This document shows positions 20,846 through 30,611 of a DNA stretch of 64,000 bases, in pieces. The translations under genes and the position numbers were made by a program. The notes under the pieces were generated by a model. The model ran no database searches, was not told the DNA's origin, and saw only the letters and a list, made by a program, of their open reading frames with translations. Location: contig JAHDVF020000438.1 of NCBI GenBank assembly GCA_022606425.2, positions 306,001-370,000 on the forward strand. The letters run 5' to 3'. This DNA comes from Lepidostoma basale. Its lineage: Eukaryota; Arthropoda; Insecta; Trichoptera; Lepidostomatidae. Numbering within the stretch: position 1 is the first letter of the stretch; every line of letters starts with the position of its first letter.

Positions 20846-21235
20846 TCTCCGAATACGTGAGGGACACTTTTTGGGACAATAAGCATATGCCAATGGAAAG
20901 CAAAGCCAAAATCTACAAAACATGCTTCAGACCCATAATGACCCACGGAATCGAAGCAAGAGCAGACACTGTCAGAACGAAACTTCTTCTAAGAACACCT
21001 AGAGATTGACAGAAAAAACGATTCTGAAGGGACCACATTGAGAGGATGGGTCGAGGATTCCCAAGATCGTAACGCAAAAAACTCCAGAAGGCCGCCGATT
21101 ACCAGGACTGCCACCAAAGAGATAAAAAGAAAGCTGGACGTTTTCATCACATTACTAAATATTATATCCTGTCTAAACAGATCGCAAGATCTACATGAAG
21201 GAGAAGAAGAAGAAGAAAAAGACAAACAGAACAAC
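20846..21235 (+). pseudogene. Jockey-type LINE C-terminal fragment, (GAA)n tail
   Basis: YVRDTFWDNKHMPMESKAKIYKTCFRPIMTHGIEARADT, followed by a deletion and then RDHIERMGRGF..., ending GAAGAAGAAGAAG. The W-x-N-K-x-M...K-x-x-I-Y-K-T-x-x-R-P-I-(M/L)-T-(Y/H) run is a hallmark of jockey-like reverse transcriptase tails. Confidence 0.75.
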
Positions 21236-21469
21236 AGTAACGCCATATTCTTCTACGTTAACAAACATTATCCTTATCTAAATTTATTTATATCCATGTA
21301 CTCACGTTATCATGCTGATACACAAAATATTTTATTCATGATACTTTCATTAAATTTGCAATTCCTGCTTATATTAGTATACGGTATTCTACCATAAACA
21401 TATTTTTAAGATGTTATTACTCTCTGGGAAATCTCATATCTACAGCAGATGTTTGGGGATGGTGGTGAG

Positions 21470-21845
21470 AGTTAAAAGCAGTGGAAGTTTCAGCGTTTAT
21501 TTTTGATTGTCTATGGCGTTACATTGATGTCAAAGTGGAACAGCGGGTGATAAAGGTCAGATACGGTGCGCGGGTGTTGTCAGCAACGGGGGCGGAGTCC
21601 GGGTGGCGAGCATCTGAGGATGAGGACACGCTGGGCGGTAGCAGCTGGAGCGAAGACTCGTCGGAAGTTACGTGACGTAGCAGGGTTGATAGTAGCATAG
21701 CTCGGCGGGAGAGAGTCGGAAGTTCCTTGTACGTAGACTCGATAACGTAGACTCAAGAAGGAATGACGTATCGGGTGGTCGGATGTACCGCTTTTATATA
21801 TTTTGCTTCCTTTGCACACGATGCTCTGCTGGACAACCTCTAGTG
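21470..21845. other. GC-rich unexplained block
   Basis: One of the most GC-rich parts of the window ('GGGGGCGGAGTCCGGGTGG', 'GGCGGTAGCAGCTGGAGCG'), followed by 'GCTTTTATATATTTTGC', a TATA-like word. It could be the start region of a retroelement or a CpG-type regulatory block. No transposon protein is recognisable. Confidence 0.35.
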
Positions 21846-22075
21846 ACCTGTGTGAATGAATCCGGGCCCTGATTCATCACTTTTGTCCATGCAATGTATT
21901 TCATCATTGCGATATGTAGGTACAACGTCAGGTGTTTTCGGTTATCCGTGCAATATGTTTCATCATGAAATCTGCTGGTACAGCAGTCGAAGTCCATTGC
22001 GTCCACTTATATGGGTCATGCATTTCGTATTTTGCCTGCGAGGTAAATAACCTACAGATGTACTACTTTCATTCG
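21846..22075 (+). repeat. Dispersed repeat family C
   Basis: Shares ordered blocks with 35283-35450: 'GAATGAATCCGGGCCCTGA', 'CAATATGTTTCATCATGAAA', 'TCTGCTGGTACAGCAGTCGA', 'AGTCCATTGCGTCCACTTAT', 'ACCTACAGATGTAC'. Class unknown. Confidence 0.6.
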
Positions 22076-23055
22076 GTACTAGCACATTATTGTGTACTGT
22101 TATGCACTACTAATATAGATAGGCTTTGTTTTAAATTACCACTTTGGTTAATAAGTTAGTTTTACTTATTCCATTTCAAAGAAAGTTCTATCTTCCATTT
22201 ATTAACTATCATTTTGAAAGTGATAGGAGCAAGGTTCACCGGCTTCTAAGACCTGTCTGTAAGAAGTTGATTATGAAAATAGGATATCGTATTTTATCAC
22301 TGAGTAAAGATAAGTAAATAAATGTACGGAGGGCAATTTCTGAGATCAGGATTCACTAGCGGAGTAAAAATATTGCTTTCGGAGAGAAAGTTCTACGGAT
22401 AATGGGAGTAATGAGATGGTGCCCCAGTCGGAGTGGAACACTTTTATTACGGAGAGAAACAAAGGCCACGGGGCTTCCTTTCCCGTATTTAAGAGGCCTT
22501 ACTTAAGATTTCGGATAATGGATTCACCAATGCAGACGAATTTTCCTTTGAAAATTTTAATTCTCCCTTATTTATTCATGTATTCAAATAGAGCGGGCGT
22601 TGTGAATGCTAAAAACGCTGATGAGTTCTATGTGTTTATTGGAACTAAAAAAAGGACACATTTTATATTGTCTCCTGCAATGTCTTGATTAATAATTTAC
22701 AAGCTTTTGTTTGTCTAGCTCCCTGTTCACGGCTGTGACGAGTTTCTTAACTAGCGAAAATAAATGTCCTTGTTGTATAGGTACTAATGAAATTTGCTTT
22801 GTCCTTATTTAAATTAGGTAAACAAATTTTGTTAGTTGAAAACCATTACATAATGAATGAAATGTGTCTGTCTGAAGAATATTTAAATGAAGGAGTGCTC
22901 GCAGCGGATGTTTTTGGTACGCTACTGAAGGTGTTGTCATTTTGAAGGACCGAATTTCACCTAAACAATTTAAACTTTAGTTTTCAATTACAATTTCATT
23001 GTAAAAACATGTTCTAGAATTTTAATACTCATACATACGAGATGAAAGTACTACG
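22076..23055. other. Intron sequence without recognised element
   Basis: 22410-22690 is less AT-rich with an open plus-strand frame (VPQSEWNTFITERNKGHG...), unlike anything I know and lacking convincing splice sites. The remainder is A/T-rich. Confidence 0.45.
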
Positions 23056-23059
23056 ATAT

Positions 23060-23545
23060 ATAGTAGACAAAAAACTTCATGACTGAATAAGAAATACTGA
23101 AATCCAAAGAATATGCGAAGCTGAAGACATTGTCAGATGGGAGCGCCAAACTGGAGCGAACATGTCTCCCGTATGCAAGAAAATAGGATCTCAAAGATAG
23201 CTTGAGACAGTGTACCAGAAGGTTCCCGTATGCAAGAAAATAGGATCTCAAAGATAGCTTGGGACAGTGTACCAGAAGGTTCCCGTATGCAAGAAAATAG
23301 GATCTCAAAGATAGCTCGAGACAGTGTACCAGAAGGTTCCCGAATGCAAGAAAATAGGATATCAAAGAGAGCTCGAGACAGTGTACCAGAAGGTTCCCGA
23401 ATGCAAGAAAATAGGATATCAAAGATAGCTTGAGACCCGAAGGTTTCCGACCACGTGGCCGACTGCTGAGAAGATGGCGGGGAAGGACGGAGATGCAACC
23501 AACAACAAGTCATTAGATCTATAGGACGAAGAAAAATAAGAATTA
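23060..23545 (+). pseudogene. Jockey-type LINE C-terminal fragment with internal minisatellite
   Basis: RRYIVDKKLHD.IRNTEIQRICEAEDIVRWERQTG, then EHVSRMQENRISKIA..., and after the repeat array RPRGRLLRRWRGRTEMQPTT. This is the LHDRIRNxxIxxxCxxxDxVRWxRxRRxxWxxHVxRMxxxRxxKIAxDxxPxGxRxxGRPxxRW order of jockey-like ends. The array at 23173-23441 has expanded one segment of it. Confidence 0.78.
23173..23441 (+). repeat. 57-bp minisatellite, 4.7 copies, in frame
   Basis: Units start at ATG 23173, 23230, 23287, 23344 and 23401, exactly 57 bp apart, each encoding MQENRISKIAxDSVPEGSR (19 residues) in the plus frame. The last unit lacks 'AGTGTACCAG'. Units 1-3 share CCCGT and GGATCTC; units 4-5 share CCCGA and GGATATC, giving two subtypes. 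Confidence 0.93.
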
Positions 23546-23689
23546 TGAACAGATTGATAAAAAATATTCAATAATAACTGGGTTTGAAAGGAGAATTTTA
23601 AATACTGTGTTATCCACTTTATTTAAAAAAAATTATTTTTAATTTAATTTATTTAAAAAAAAAAACAATTGGGTTATATGGATACATTT

Positions 23690-24040
23690 TTAGATCTTAC
23701 TATTAATTATGTAATGTTTCAGATATATTTTATATTGAGTTGAAGTGAGACTCCTTGTGTCTTTTGGTAGTTCATTGTAAAGTTTCAGTCCATTGTTCAA
23801 TATCCTTGGTTGTCCTGTCTTATTTCGTGCATTCGGTAAGTGATATCCGTCACAGTTCCTGGTCCAGTGTCTGTGTATGTCTGAATTTTTAGTTAATTTG
23901 TAGCTGCTGTCTGTTGTCTCTTCCATGGTCACTCTGTGTACAATTTTTAAGGTCTCAAATTTGGTCAGGTCTGATATGTCCATTTGTTTTGTTTGTCTAT
24001 AAACTTGTATGATATTAAAAATATTAAAAATTATACACAT
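23690..24040 (-). pseudogene. Non-LTR element C-terminal fragment, different family
   Basis: The 116-codon minus frame has HRHWTRNCDGYHLPNARN, then GQPRILNNGLKLYNELPKDT and an LTSTQYKIYLKHYI end. The (T/N)-R-N-x-x-x-Y-x-x-P...G-x-x-x-Y-N-x-L-P-x-x-(I/T)-R-x-L pattern is the standard end of many LINE reverse transcriptase polyproteins. It could alternatively be domesticated, but nothing suggests that. Confidence 0.55.
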
Positions 24041-24096
24041 ATATTTTGATATTAAAAATAATTATACACATATGTTTTGTATTCTCTTTATATATA

Positions 24097-25418
24097 CGAG
24101 GTCTGTTCAAAAAGTATCGCGAATTTTGAATTTCCGCTGGCTACGTATATTTGATTTTTGATTTTTTTGTAGCGTTATGTTGGTACTTATGTCCCTTACT
24201 TATGCTGACAAGGTCGGCCATTTTGAATGTTTAGTTAATTTTTGACAGCTGTTTTGCTTGGATGTGTTTTGGCTCGTCTTCGATTTTTGCCTATTCCAAA
24301 AAATGGATCAAAGAATCTGTATCAAATTTTGTGTGAAAAACAAAATAAAGTGCGCGGACGCATTTCGAATGTTGACTGTGGCATATGGTGAAGCTACCTT
24401 GGACCAAAGCAACGTTTATCGGTGGTACAAAATGTTCTCAGAGGGCCGAGAAGATATGAACGACGAAGAGCGTGCCGGACGCCCGAGCACGTCAACAACA
24501 GACGAAAACATTGATAAAGTGAAGAAAATAGTATTAGCCAATCGTCGAATCACCGTTAGAAAAGTTGCTGAGGACCTAAACATATCGATTGGCTCGTGCC
24601 ATTCGATTTTAACCAATGATTTGGGCATGAGTCGGGTCGCCGCGAAATTCGTGCCAAAATTGCTCAATTTCGACCAAAAACAGCATCGCGTTAACATTGC
24701 TCAGGAGATGTTGGACTCGGTCCGTGACGACCCAAATGTGCTCCAGAGGGTCATAACTGGTGACGAATCATGGGTTTATGGTTATGACGTGGAAACCAAA
24801 GCTCAATCATCCCAATGGAAGCTGCCGCATGAGCCAAGACCAAAAAAAGCGCGCCAAGTTCGGTCGAACGTGAAGGTTTTGCTCACAGTTTTCTTCGATT
24901 GCAGGGGCGTGGTGCATCATGAGTTCTTGCCACAGGGTAGTACGGTCAATAAGGAATATTACCTGCAAGTTATGCGCAATTTGCGCGAAGCAATCCGCCA
25001 GAAACGCCCGGATTTGTGGAAGAACAAAAACTGGCTTTTGCACCATGATAACGCCCCTGCTCACACATCGTTGCTTGTGCGCGAATATTTGGCCAAAAAC
25101 AACACAGTAATGGTGCCGCAGCCACCGTATTCCCCAGACCTGGCCCCCTGTGACTTTTTCCTGTTTCCAAAACTGAAGAGGCCCATGAAAGGACGACGCT
25201 ACGCCACGATTGAGGAGATAAAGACGGCATCGAAGGAGGAGCTGAACAAGATCACAAAAAATGATTTTTTTAAGTGCTTCGAGGATTGGAAAAAACGTTG
25301 GCATAAATGTATTATATCCGAGGGGAATTACTTTGAAGGGGACAAAATAGATATTCATGAATAAATAAATACTTTTTGAAAAAATATAAAATTCGCGATA
25401 CGTTTTGAACAGACTACG
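24097..25418 (+). mobile_element. Intact mariner element, 1,322 bp
   Basis: Terminal inverted repeats begin CGAGGTCTGTTCAAAAAGT (24097) and CGTAGTCTGTTCAAAACGT (reverse complement from 25418), about 30 bp with two or three mismatches. Both ends are flanked by TA (24095-24096 and 25419-25420), the target duplicated by Tc1/mariner elements. The interior holds one uninterrupted transposase gene. Both ends and the gene look usable, so this is either a recent arrival or an active copy. Confidence 0.95.
24303..25364 (+). CDS. Mariner transposase, complete, D,D34D
   Basis: 353 residues, starting at the ATG that gives MDQRICIKFC. An upstream in-frame ATG at 24258 adds 15 residues unlike the family, so the inner start is preferred. 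Seen: helix-turn-helix N-terminus with ATLDQSNVYRWYKMFSEG and RAGRPSTSTTDENI; a second HTH with ITVRKVAEDLNISIGSCHSI; the linker FVPKLLNFDQKQHR in place of WVPHEL; and the catalytic triad D154 (ITGDESW), D249 (LLHHDNAPAH) and D284 (YSPDLAPCDFFLFP). There are 34 residues between the last two acids, which defines mariner. The length matches the family's usual 345-355. It acts in the nucleus, cutting and pasting the element at TA sites. The gene is on the strand opposite to the host gene. No frameshift or stop is present. Confidence 0.96.
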   Translation: MDQRICIKFCVKNKIKCADAFRMLTVAYGEATLDQSNVYRWYKMFSEGREDMNDEERAGRPSTSTTDENIDKVKKIVLANRRITVRKVAEDLNISIGSCHSILTNDLGMSRVAAKFVPKLLNFDQKQHRVNIAQEMLDSVRDDPNVLQRVITGDESWVYGYDVETKAQSSQWKLPHEPRPKKARQVRSNVKVLLTVFFDCRGVVHHEFLPQGSTVNKEYYLQVMRNLREAIRQKRPDLWKNKNWLLHHDNAPAHTSLLVREYLAKNNTVMVPQPPYSPDLAPCDFFLFPKLKRPMKGRRYATIEEIKTASKEELNKITKNDFFKCFEDWKKRWHKCIISEGNYFEGDKIDIHE

Positions 25419-25444
25419 TATATAATTCTTCTGTACGGGCGTAT

Positions 25445-25777
25445 GTAGTTGAACTCCTCCTATTTAGGATTTGGCTATTTGGCTGATCGCCATTTGGCTG
25501 GACCGATTTTGATGATATTTTTTGTGTGTGTTTGAGTGGGTCCATGGATGGTTTTGATTCACAACTGGACCCGGTTGGTGACCGTTAAAACATTCTGGGA
25601 AGTTCATGACTAATTGACCTTCTGAGAATAATTCATAGTTACGTTTGTTTATCATAGATGGCGCTGATATCGAATTCTGTGTGCAAATTTAAAATTACGC
25701 CACTCTACACTTTGCTGAACCAGCTAATAGCAGGCAAGTCAACTTTCGGGCAGGACAACGTCTGTCGGGTCCGCTAG
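25445..25777 (+). mobile_element. Helitron 3' end (non-autonomous)
   Basis: The right end reads GGACAACGTCTGTCGGGTCC then GCTAG followed by T (25774-25778). This has a GC-rich hairpin-forming block a few bases before a terminal CTAG, as in Helitrons, which insert between A and T; the next base is T. Upstream words such as 'TTTGGCTGATCGCCATTTGG' and 'ATAGATGGCGCTGATATCG' are typical of short lepidopteran Helitrons. The 5' end is uncertain. Confidence 0.75.
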
Positions 25778-25780
25778 TAT

Positions 25781-25895
25781 ACTATATGTTTTGGAGGTGA
25801 CCTCCTCCATTATCAGGTGTAAGTATAACTGTTATATTTACACCTGAAGATGGAGAACGTCGTCTGCAAAACATGTGGTGTAAATTATTTTAATT
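25781..25895. repeat. Inverted pair of hammerhead-like arms
   Basis: Plus arm 25836-25885: ATTTACAC, CTGAAGA, T, GGAGAACGTCGTCTGC, AAAAC, AT, GTG, GTGTAAAT; stem I is a perfect 8-bp match, but the core G12 and the cleavage base are changed. Minus arm 25791-25822: TTACAC, CTGATAA, T, GGAGG-AGGTCA-CCTCC, AAAAC. Both look inactivated. Confidence 0.7.
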
Positions 25896-26049
25896 TTGTA
25901 AAAAAAAAACACTTATAAAATGAATAATGGAATTCTACAGTGTTAAACACCTAAATATTTGATCCAGTAGTTATTATGTGATTATACTCGTATACATATG
26001 TTACACATATCATATATGACATATGAATTTTATTTAAGAGTTAGAAGTA

Positions 26050-26330
26050 AACAGTTACATGTCTTTTGAAATAGTTTTACAAATGTGTTCTTTCAGAACT
26101 TTTACAACGGCAAATTTTGTGACAAGTTGTTTTCGGAAATATCTTGGGTAAAGCAGAATGTAACAAATATAATATGTGAGCGGTTTGCGGGTAATTCGGT
26201 CAGCTAGGGGGGCGGCGGGGAAGAGGCCGCTTTGGGGTACGCCCACAGGAACAAAGGGCGCCCCTTTTACTGGTTCGCTTTCCACAGAATAAAAATGTTG
26301 TGACTTTTAAATCAATGTGGTTGCGAGAAT
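26050..26330. other. GC-rich unexplained block
   Basis: 26180-26290 contains 'AGGGGGGCGGCGGGGAAGAG' and 'CAAAGGGCGCCCCTTTTAC' (the latter a perfect GGGCGCCC palindrome). A minus frame is open but resembles nothing. Candidate conserved or regulatory element. Confidence 0.35.
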
Positions 26331-26529
26331 GAAATTGTTTTTATCTCCAACCGTGTTCGCACACTTTTCTTATGTCTCCAAATATTTTATTAAACATGAT
26401 ATTAGACATAAGTCAGAATCTCATTTAGAGATCACAACTGTATTAGAACGACAAAAAATTCAACGATTTTATAATGAAAAAAAAATTGTAATATCGTATA
26501 TTAAGTTATTTTCCATTTGTTTTATAAGT

Positions 26530-26790
26530 TTCGATCGGTTTCAGCCATTCGCTGCAATCTGCTTTCGCCAGAATACGGCAGTGAGGACTGAAAACAACCA
26601 AATATAAATTGATAATGAAAGAAAAAATAATCTTAAATTATTATTAAAATCTCGTATATATAAAGATAAAATTCTCATGGTGTTATGGCTTCGAACGATT
26701 TCGGCAGCTTGCAGCAATCTTCTGGTTACTATCAACCAGAAGATGGCAGCGAACTACCAAAACCAGTCGAAGCCATTACACTAAGTGGAA
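26530..26790. repeat. Penelope-like arms, one inverted pair plus a partial third arm
   Basis: Minus arm 26692-26725 and plus arm 26737-26768 face each other. The plus core is CAGAAGA, T, GGCAGC-GA-ACTACC, AAAAC, CA, GTC. A third diverged arm starts 'GATCGGTTTCAGCCATTCGC' near 26532. Outer words 'AAGCCATTACACTAAGTGGA' match the 4600 and 29840 flanks. Confidence 0.7.
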
Positions 26791-26799
26791 TTTGACTAA

Positions 26800-27180
26800 A
26801 TAACATCGTCTTCGAGAGCAACCCTCCGGAAGAACTAGCCAAAATGCTTAAAGAACTAAACGATGTATCCAAGGCAGTGCGTGCTTTGGGAGACGCCTAC
26901 GACGTGGACGACGGATAAGTTAATTATTATCTTGGGTATCCTCTTTGATCGACATTTCATAAATGGCTGCCGATTCTAAATTCAAGGCAAGTGAAGTGTG
27001 CGTAATGGGTTAAAATAACCCGAGGTTTGTCCGAGCTCTACAGTGTTGGCGGTAATGTCTAAGCTAAGAACATGCTTTGAGGGATACGCGAGCGATATCG
27101 CGCCCTCAGCTACGCGTCAAAAAAGTTGGCTTAATTGAGGTGGCGCGATACCGTGCCGCTGGCACTCTCTTCTTTCAGGA
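26800..27180 (+). other. Unexplained block with a short open frame
   Basis: A frame open from about 26815 ends at 26918 and reads FESNPPEELAKMLKELNDVS and KAVRALGDAYDVDDG; I do not recognise it. Downstream is GC-rich non-coding sequence with 'GCGAGCGATATCGCGCCC' and 'GAGGTGGCGCGATACCG', two related words 60 bp apart. It may belong to an unrecognised retroelement. Confidence 0.3.
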
Positions 27181-27276
27181 ACTAGTATATGGAACCGCGA
27201 GATATGATTAAAACAAGAATACACTCAAGATCCAAATAACTATTTTACTAAGAGTGATAATCTACACATACATATT

Positions 27277-27390
27277 GCCGATCTTCGTGGCCGAGTGGTA
27301 AGTGCTTTGACTTCCACCCGAAGGTTCCAGGTTCGATTCCCGGCGATGGCAGTGTGATTGTCACACTGTCCTTGATCGCATAGTACTAGT
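27277..27390 (+). mobile_element. SINE head, 3' truncated
   Basis: CGTGGCCGAGTGGTAAGTGC and GGTTCGATTCCCGGCGATGG (A and B boxes), then CAGTGTGATTGTCACACTGT. It breaks off at 'CTTGATCGCATAG', where a minus-strand LINE family A tail begins. Confidence 0.85.
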
Positions 27391-27394
27391 ATTT

Positions 27395-27620
27395 CTCTAA
27401 CTAACTAACTAACTAACCATCACGCCATTTCTCCGGAGGGGTAGGCAGATTGCCACAATGCTCTGTCCTGGCATACCTCTCGGGATTCCTCTACATTCAC
27501 ACATCGTACCATGCACGCATGTCGATTATTCCAACTTCGGATGTAGCCGCCTTTTAGTAATTGATTAATTTAGTCATGCCATGTTTTTCTCGGCGGTCGT
27601 CCTCGGCTTCTTTTTCTCGT
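27395..27620 (-). pseudogene. LINE family A 3' end
   Basis: Plus strand begins CTAACTAACTAACTAACC (complement of the TTAG tail), then ATCACGCCATTTCTCCGGAG. The minus translation gives RRACMVRCVNVEESREVCQDRALWQS and a G-K-T-W-H-D-x-I-N-Q region. It is joined directly to the broken SINE. Confidence 0.82.
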
Positions 27621-28285
27621 GAGGGAAAAACAATCACCTGACTAAATATATAATTTACTAAAATATAAATGGTGTATGAATAACGTAATGATTTTCTCCT
27701 AGGCTAGACTATTATATACATAAAAAAACACATTTTCAACTTGTCGATAAGCGATATAATTTTTCCTATTATTCCGAGTTATTTGCGATTCCGATTGAAA
27801 AAGTTTAATAATAACTTTGAATACTGAATAAATCTACAAAAATTATCATCACTAGATCAAAGAAGAGATTTATAGATCAAAAACGTATCATTCGACGAAA
27901 TGAGTAACTGCGGGAGAAAAAAACTTTTCTAAAGTAAACCGATTCAGGCGATATCCGTACTTTATAGTCGATGTGATTTAAACCTAATGCCCCGGTATCG
28001 GTATCTGGAACAACGTATGCATCAAAGGAATAATGCGAACTTAAAATACTTGTTCAGAACCTCAAGCCATTTACTTGACGTGCTTCCCATTACGATGATT
28101 AATAACAAATCCGAGATATTTATCTCCTAACACGGAGACGTCCCCAACAAACGAGGCAATAATGTTGATAAAATACTCGCAGGATTTGGACTTAAATTTC
28201 AGATCAAATTTGATATTTGAGTGGCTTTGCTGTGTAAGGCGTTTATATAACACTAAAATGACGCCCTTAAATAAAATGATTGATA
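27621..28285. other. Intron sequence, no gene seen
   Basis: AT-rich. 27940-28080 is more balanced ('ACCTAATGCCCCGGTATCGG') without a recognisable feature. Confidence 0.5.
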
Positions 28286-28287
28286 AG

Positions 28288-28740
28288 TATTGACGAGAAC
28301 GTCCGTTTTCTAGAAGTTTTATACTATATTTACGAAGTGAAATGGTTATTCTTTCTTGAACGATGATGTAAAACTCCATATTAAATTTATAATAGTAAAC
28401 ACGATTGTTTAGTGGTTTTACTTGGATTTAATTTATATGAATCATAACAATAGTGACGAATTTGTTTCACCTCGCGAGGGCAATCTCAAACAGAGTCTTG
28501 TTTACTACTATAAATTAATAAAAAAGTTTTACAAAATGAATACCTCAACCATCAATAATCCACATTAAATAATTAATACGAATGAATACGTTTGTTTTTT
28601 CGAAGTTTTATACTACTCGTGTTATTAGGAAGTGACAAATTTATTGCTTTTTAAAACCCTTTATTAAATAATTAATACTTATAAAAAGTCTGTTTTCTAG
28701 AAGTTTAGACTTTTTGTTCAAAGTTAATTATTATCAGAGT
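28288..28740. repeat. Several diverged family D repeats
   Basis: The word 'GTCCGTTTTCTAGAAGTTTT' (28304), 'ACGTTTGTTTTTTCGAAGTT' (28589) and 'AAGTCTGTTTTCTAGAAGTT' (28686) each follow 'AATA(C/T)' starts. They look like three overlapping or tandem copies. Confidence 0.5.
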
Positions 28741-28850
28741 AATTAGTTGAGATAAATCTGATTAATAGTTAAATAAAAAAAACCTGATATTATTTAAAAT
28801 AATTTATTACAATTAAATACAATTATTGGAATGTGTTGAAAACAATTGTA

Positions 28851-29100
28851 AACTTATAGATATAAAACAATAAAAAACTTTGTATTTAACCAAGGTATGG
28901 TTATGATATGTAATTGATCCCAACTAGATTCGTTCCGACCCAAGATTTATCAAGGTAATATATTAGTTATTATGTTACAATATAAAATTTATAACATTGA
29001 TGAAGCTTGGGTCCAAGCGAAACTAGTTGACATCAATTATAATAATCATACCGTGGTTAAATACAAAGTGTTTTATTATTTTATATCTATAAGTTTAAAA
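28851..29100. repeat. Palindromic pair with hammerhead-like motif
   Basis: Arms of about 105 bp: 'AAACTTATAGATATAAAACA' on the left and its complement near 29090. Plus motif 28997-29028: TTGATGA, A, GCTTGG-GT-CCAAGC, GAAAC, TA, GTT. Stem II is a perfect six base pairs; the first core C is T. The left arm's motif has decayed. Confidence 0.78.
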
Positions 29101-29689
29101 TGTCTAACCAATTGAGTGCTTCATATGAAAATTTGAAACAATAATTGTGTTCGTAAAAACACTTCATATGTTTCAAAAATAATTAATGGCATCATAATCA
29201 AGGCTTAGTGTTTGAATCGATTCTTTTACAAAATTTCCTACATTTTTTTAAATGTATTTCTGTATTTAGTTATAAAAAAATTGCAAACATATTTCTCACA
29301 ACTAGTATAAGACATTTTTAAATACATAATGGTTACATTTTTAATGAAAACAAATACAAAAAATTGCAAATAAGCACAAAACACACAAAGAAGAACTTTA
29401 ACACAAAGAAAAAGATTAAGTAGTTAAAAACTTTAAAATGTGACCGGACGTACACTACACATTGGTTGCGGAATTTGTGAACATTATCTGAGTCCTTCAA
29501 GACTTGAGCTATTAAATATTTTAAACCCTTGTAAAAAAATCTGTTTTCGGAACCCCTTAATATTGTTCTATTAATTCTAAAATTTGTTTTGTCTCTCGAT
29601 GGATACGTATTTCATAATTGTAAGCAATCTGGTCACACAAATATTTAGGTAGAATGATTTTACTGAAATCTCTTGATGGAAGTTCATTT

Positions 29690-29896
29690 TAAATAATAAT
29701 TAAATAAAACGATGTTTTTTAACTACTTCCACTTTTGTCTTTATTTAGACAGCGACCGGTTTCGCCAGGCTCGCTGGCATCGACAGACTGGTGGTCAGTC
29801 TGTCGATGCCAGCGAGCCTGGCGAAACCGGTCGCTGTCTAAATAAAGACAAAAGTGGAAGTAGTTAAAAAACATCATTTTATTTAATTATTATTTA
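29690..29896. repeat. Near-perfect 207-bp palindrome with two hammerhead-like motifs
   Basis: The axis is near 29793 and the arms of about 101 bp differ at only one or two positions. Plus motif 29800-29832: CTGTCGA, T, GCCAG-CGAGC-CTGGC, GAAAC, CG, GTC; A6 of the core is T. The minus arm holds the same motif. Outer words: 'AATAAAGACAAAAGTGGAAG'. Confidence 0.9.
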
Positions 29897-29899
29897 GGT

Positions 29900-30497
29900 A
29901 AAAGCCCGCCCCTCAATTTGTAAGCAAAAATAAGTGTATTTAAATTTTACGATTGAGTAAACATTAATTATATGTACGGTGTACAGAGAACAAGTTATAA
30001 TATAATCTGATCGGATATGTATTTCGAGTTACAAAGTTTACAGATGAAGGGATATTTGCCGGTACAGCCATACAACTGGCAACTAACTAACTACTCTAAA
30101 TTTCATCCCATTAAGCATCTTAAACCGCGCTGCTTTGAAAATGCACATAAAAGCAGTTGAAGATTCTTGGCTTGAAATGGGAGCAATGATTATTGCTGGA
30201 GCCAGTACTTAATGCTCGATAAAGTTCATTATTGGCCTGTCAGGGGAACAGTAGGGGTGGCGGGGACGCGGCGCTATCGTCAGGTTATGGGAGCTAGGAG
30301 CGAAAAACGGGAAATTAAATGTGTCGGAGTTTTATAAAACTTCGGAGCGATTGTCTTGGTTTCAATCGTTGGCCGTGATAATACTTCGCGAGATTTTACG
30401 AGTATTACAATGTTCTGTGCTCACGTGATGATATCAATTTTTAAAAATACGAAAAGAGGTTATGGTGGATCGTGGTAGTAACTATAGAAAAATATAA
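29900..30497. other. Unexplained block, candidate conserved non-coding DNA
   Basis: 30090-30430 is non-repetitive and less AT-rich ('AGTAGGGGTGGCGGGGACGC', 'AAACTTCGGAGCGATTGTC'). It has no coding signature. Confidence 0.35.
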
Positions 30498-30605
30498 TCA
30501 ATAAGAATGAAAACATCTATTTCTAGAAGTTTTATTATGTTTTATTGGAATGTCATTTTTCGCATTGCTAAAGCATTATTACATTTGATAATGGCCCTTC
30601 GAAAT
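30498..30605. repeat. Dispersed repeat family D
   Basis: 'AGAATGAAAACATCTATTTC', 'TAGAAGTTTTATTATGTTTT' and 'TTGATAATGGCCCTTCGAAA' in family order. It ends where the dead mariner starts. Confidence 0.6.
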
Positions 30606-30611
30606 AAAATA

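Noticed and set aside
23173..23441. CRISPR-like direct repeats
   Set aside because: Units are contiguous with no spacers and lie in a eukaryotic LINE; it is a minisatellite.
24807..25358. A 183-residue minus-strand protein
   Set aside because: It is antisense to the mariner transposase, whose motifs are all on the plus strand.
26815..26918. A small peptide gene (AKMLKELNDVSKAVRALGDAY)
   Set aside because: The frame has no convincing start context and no recognised relatives; it could be a retroelement scrap.
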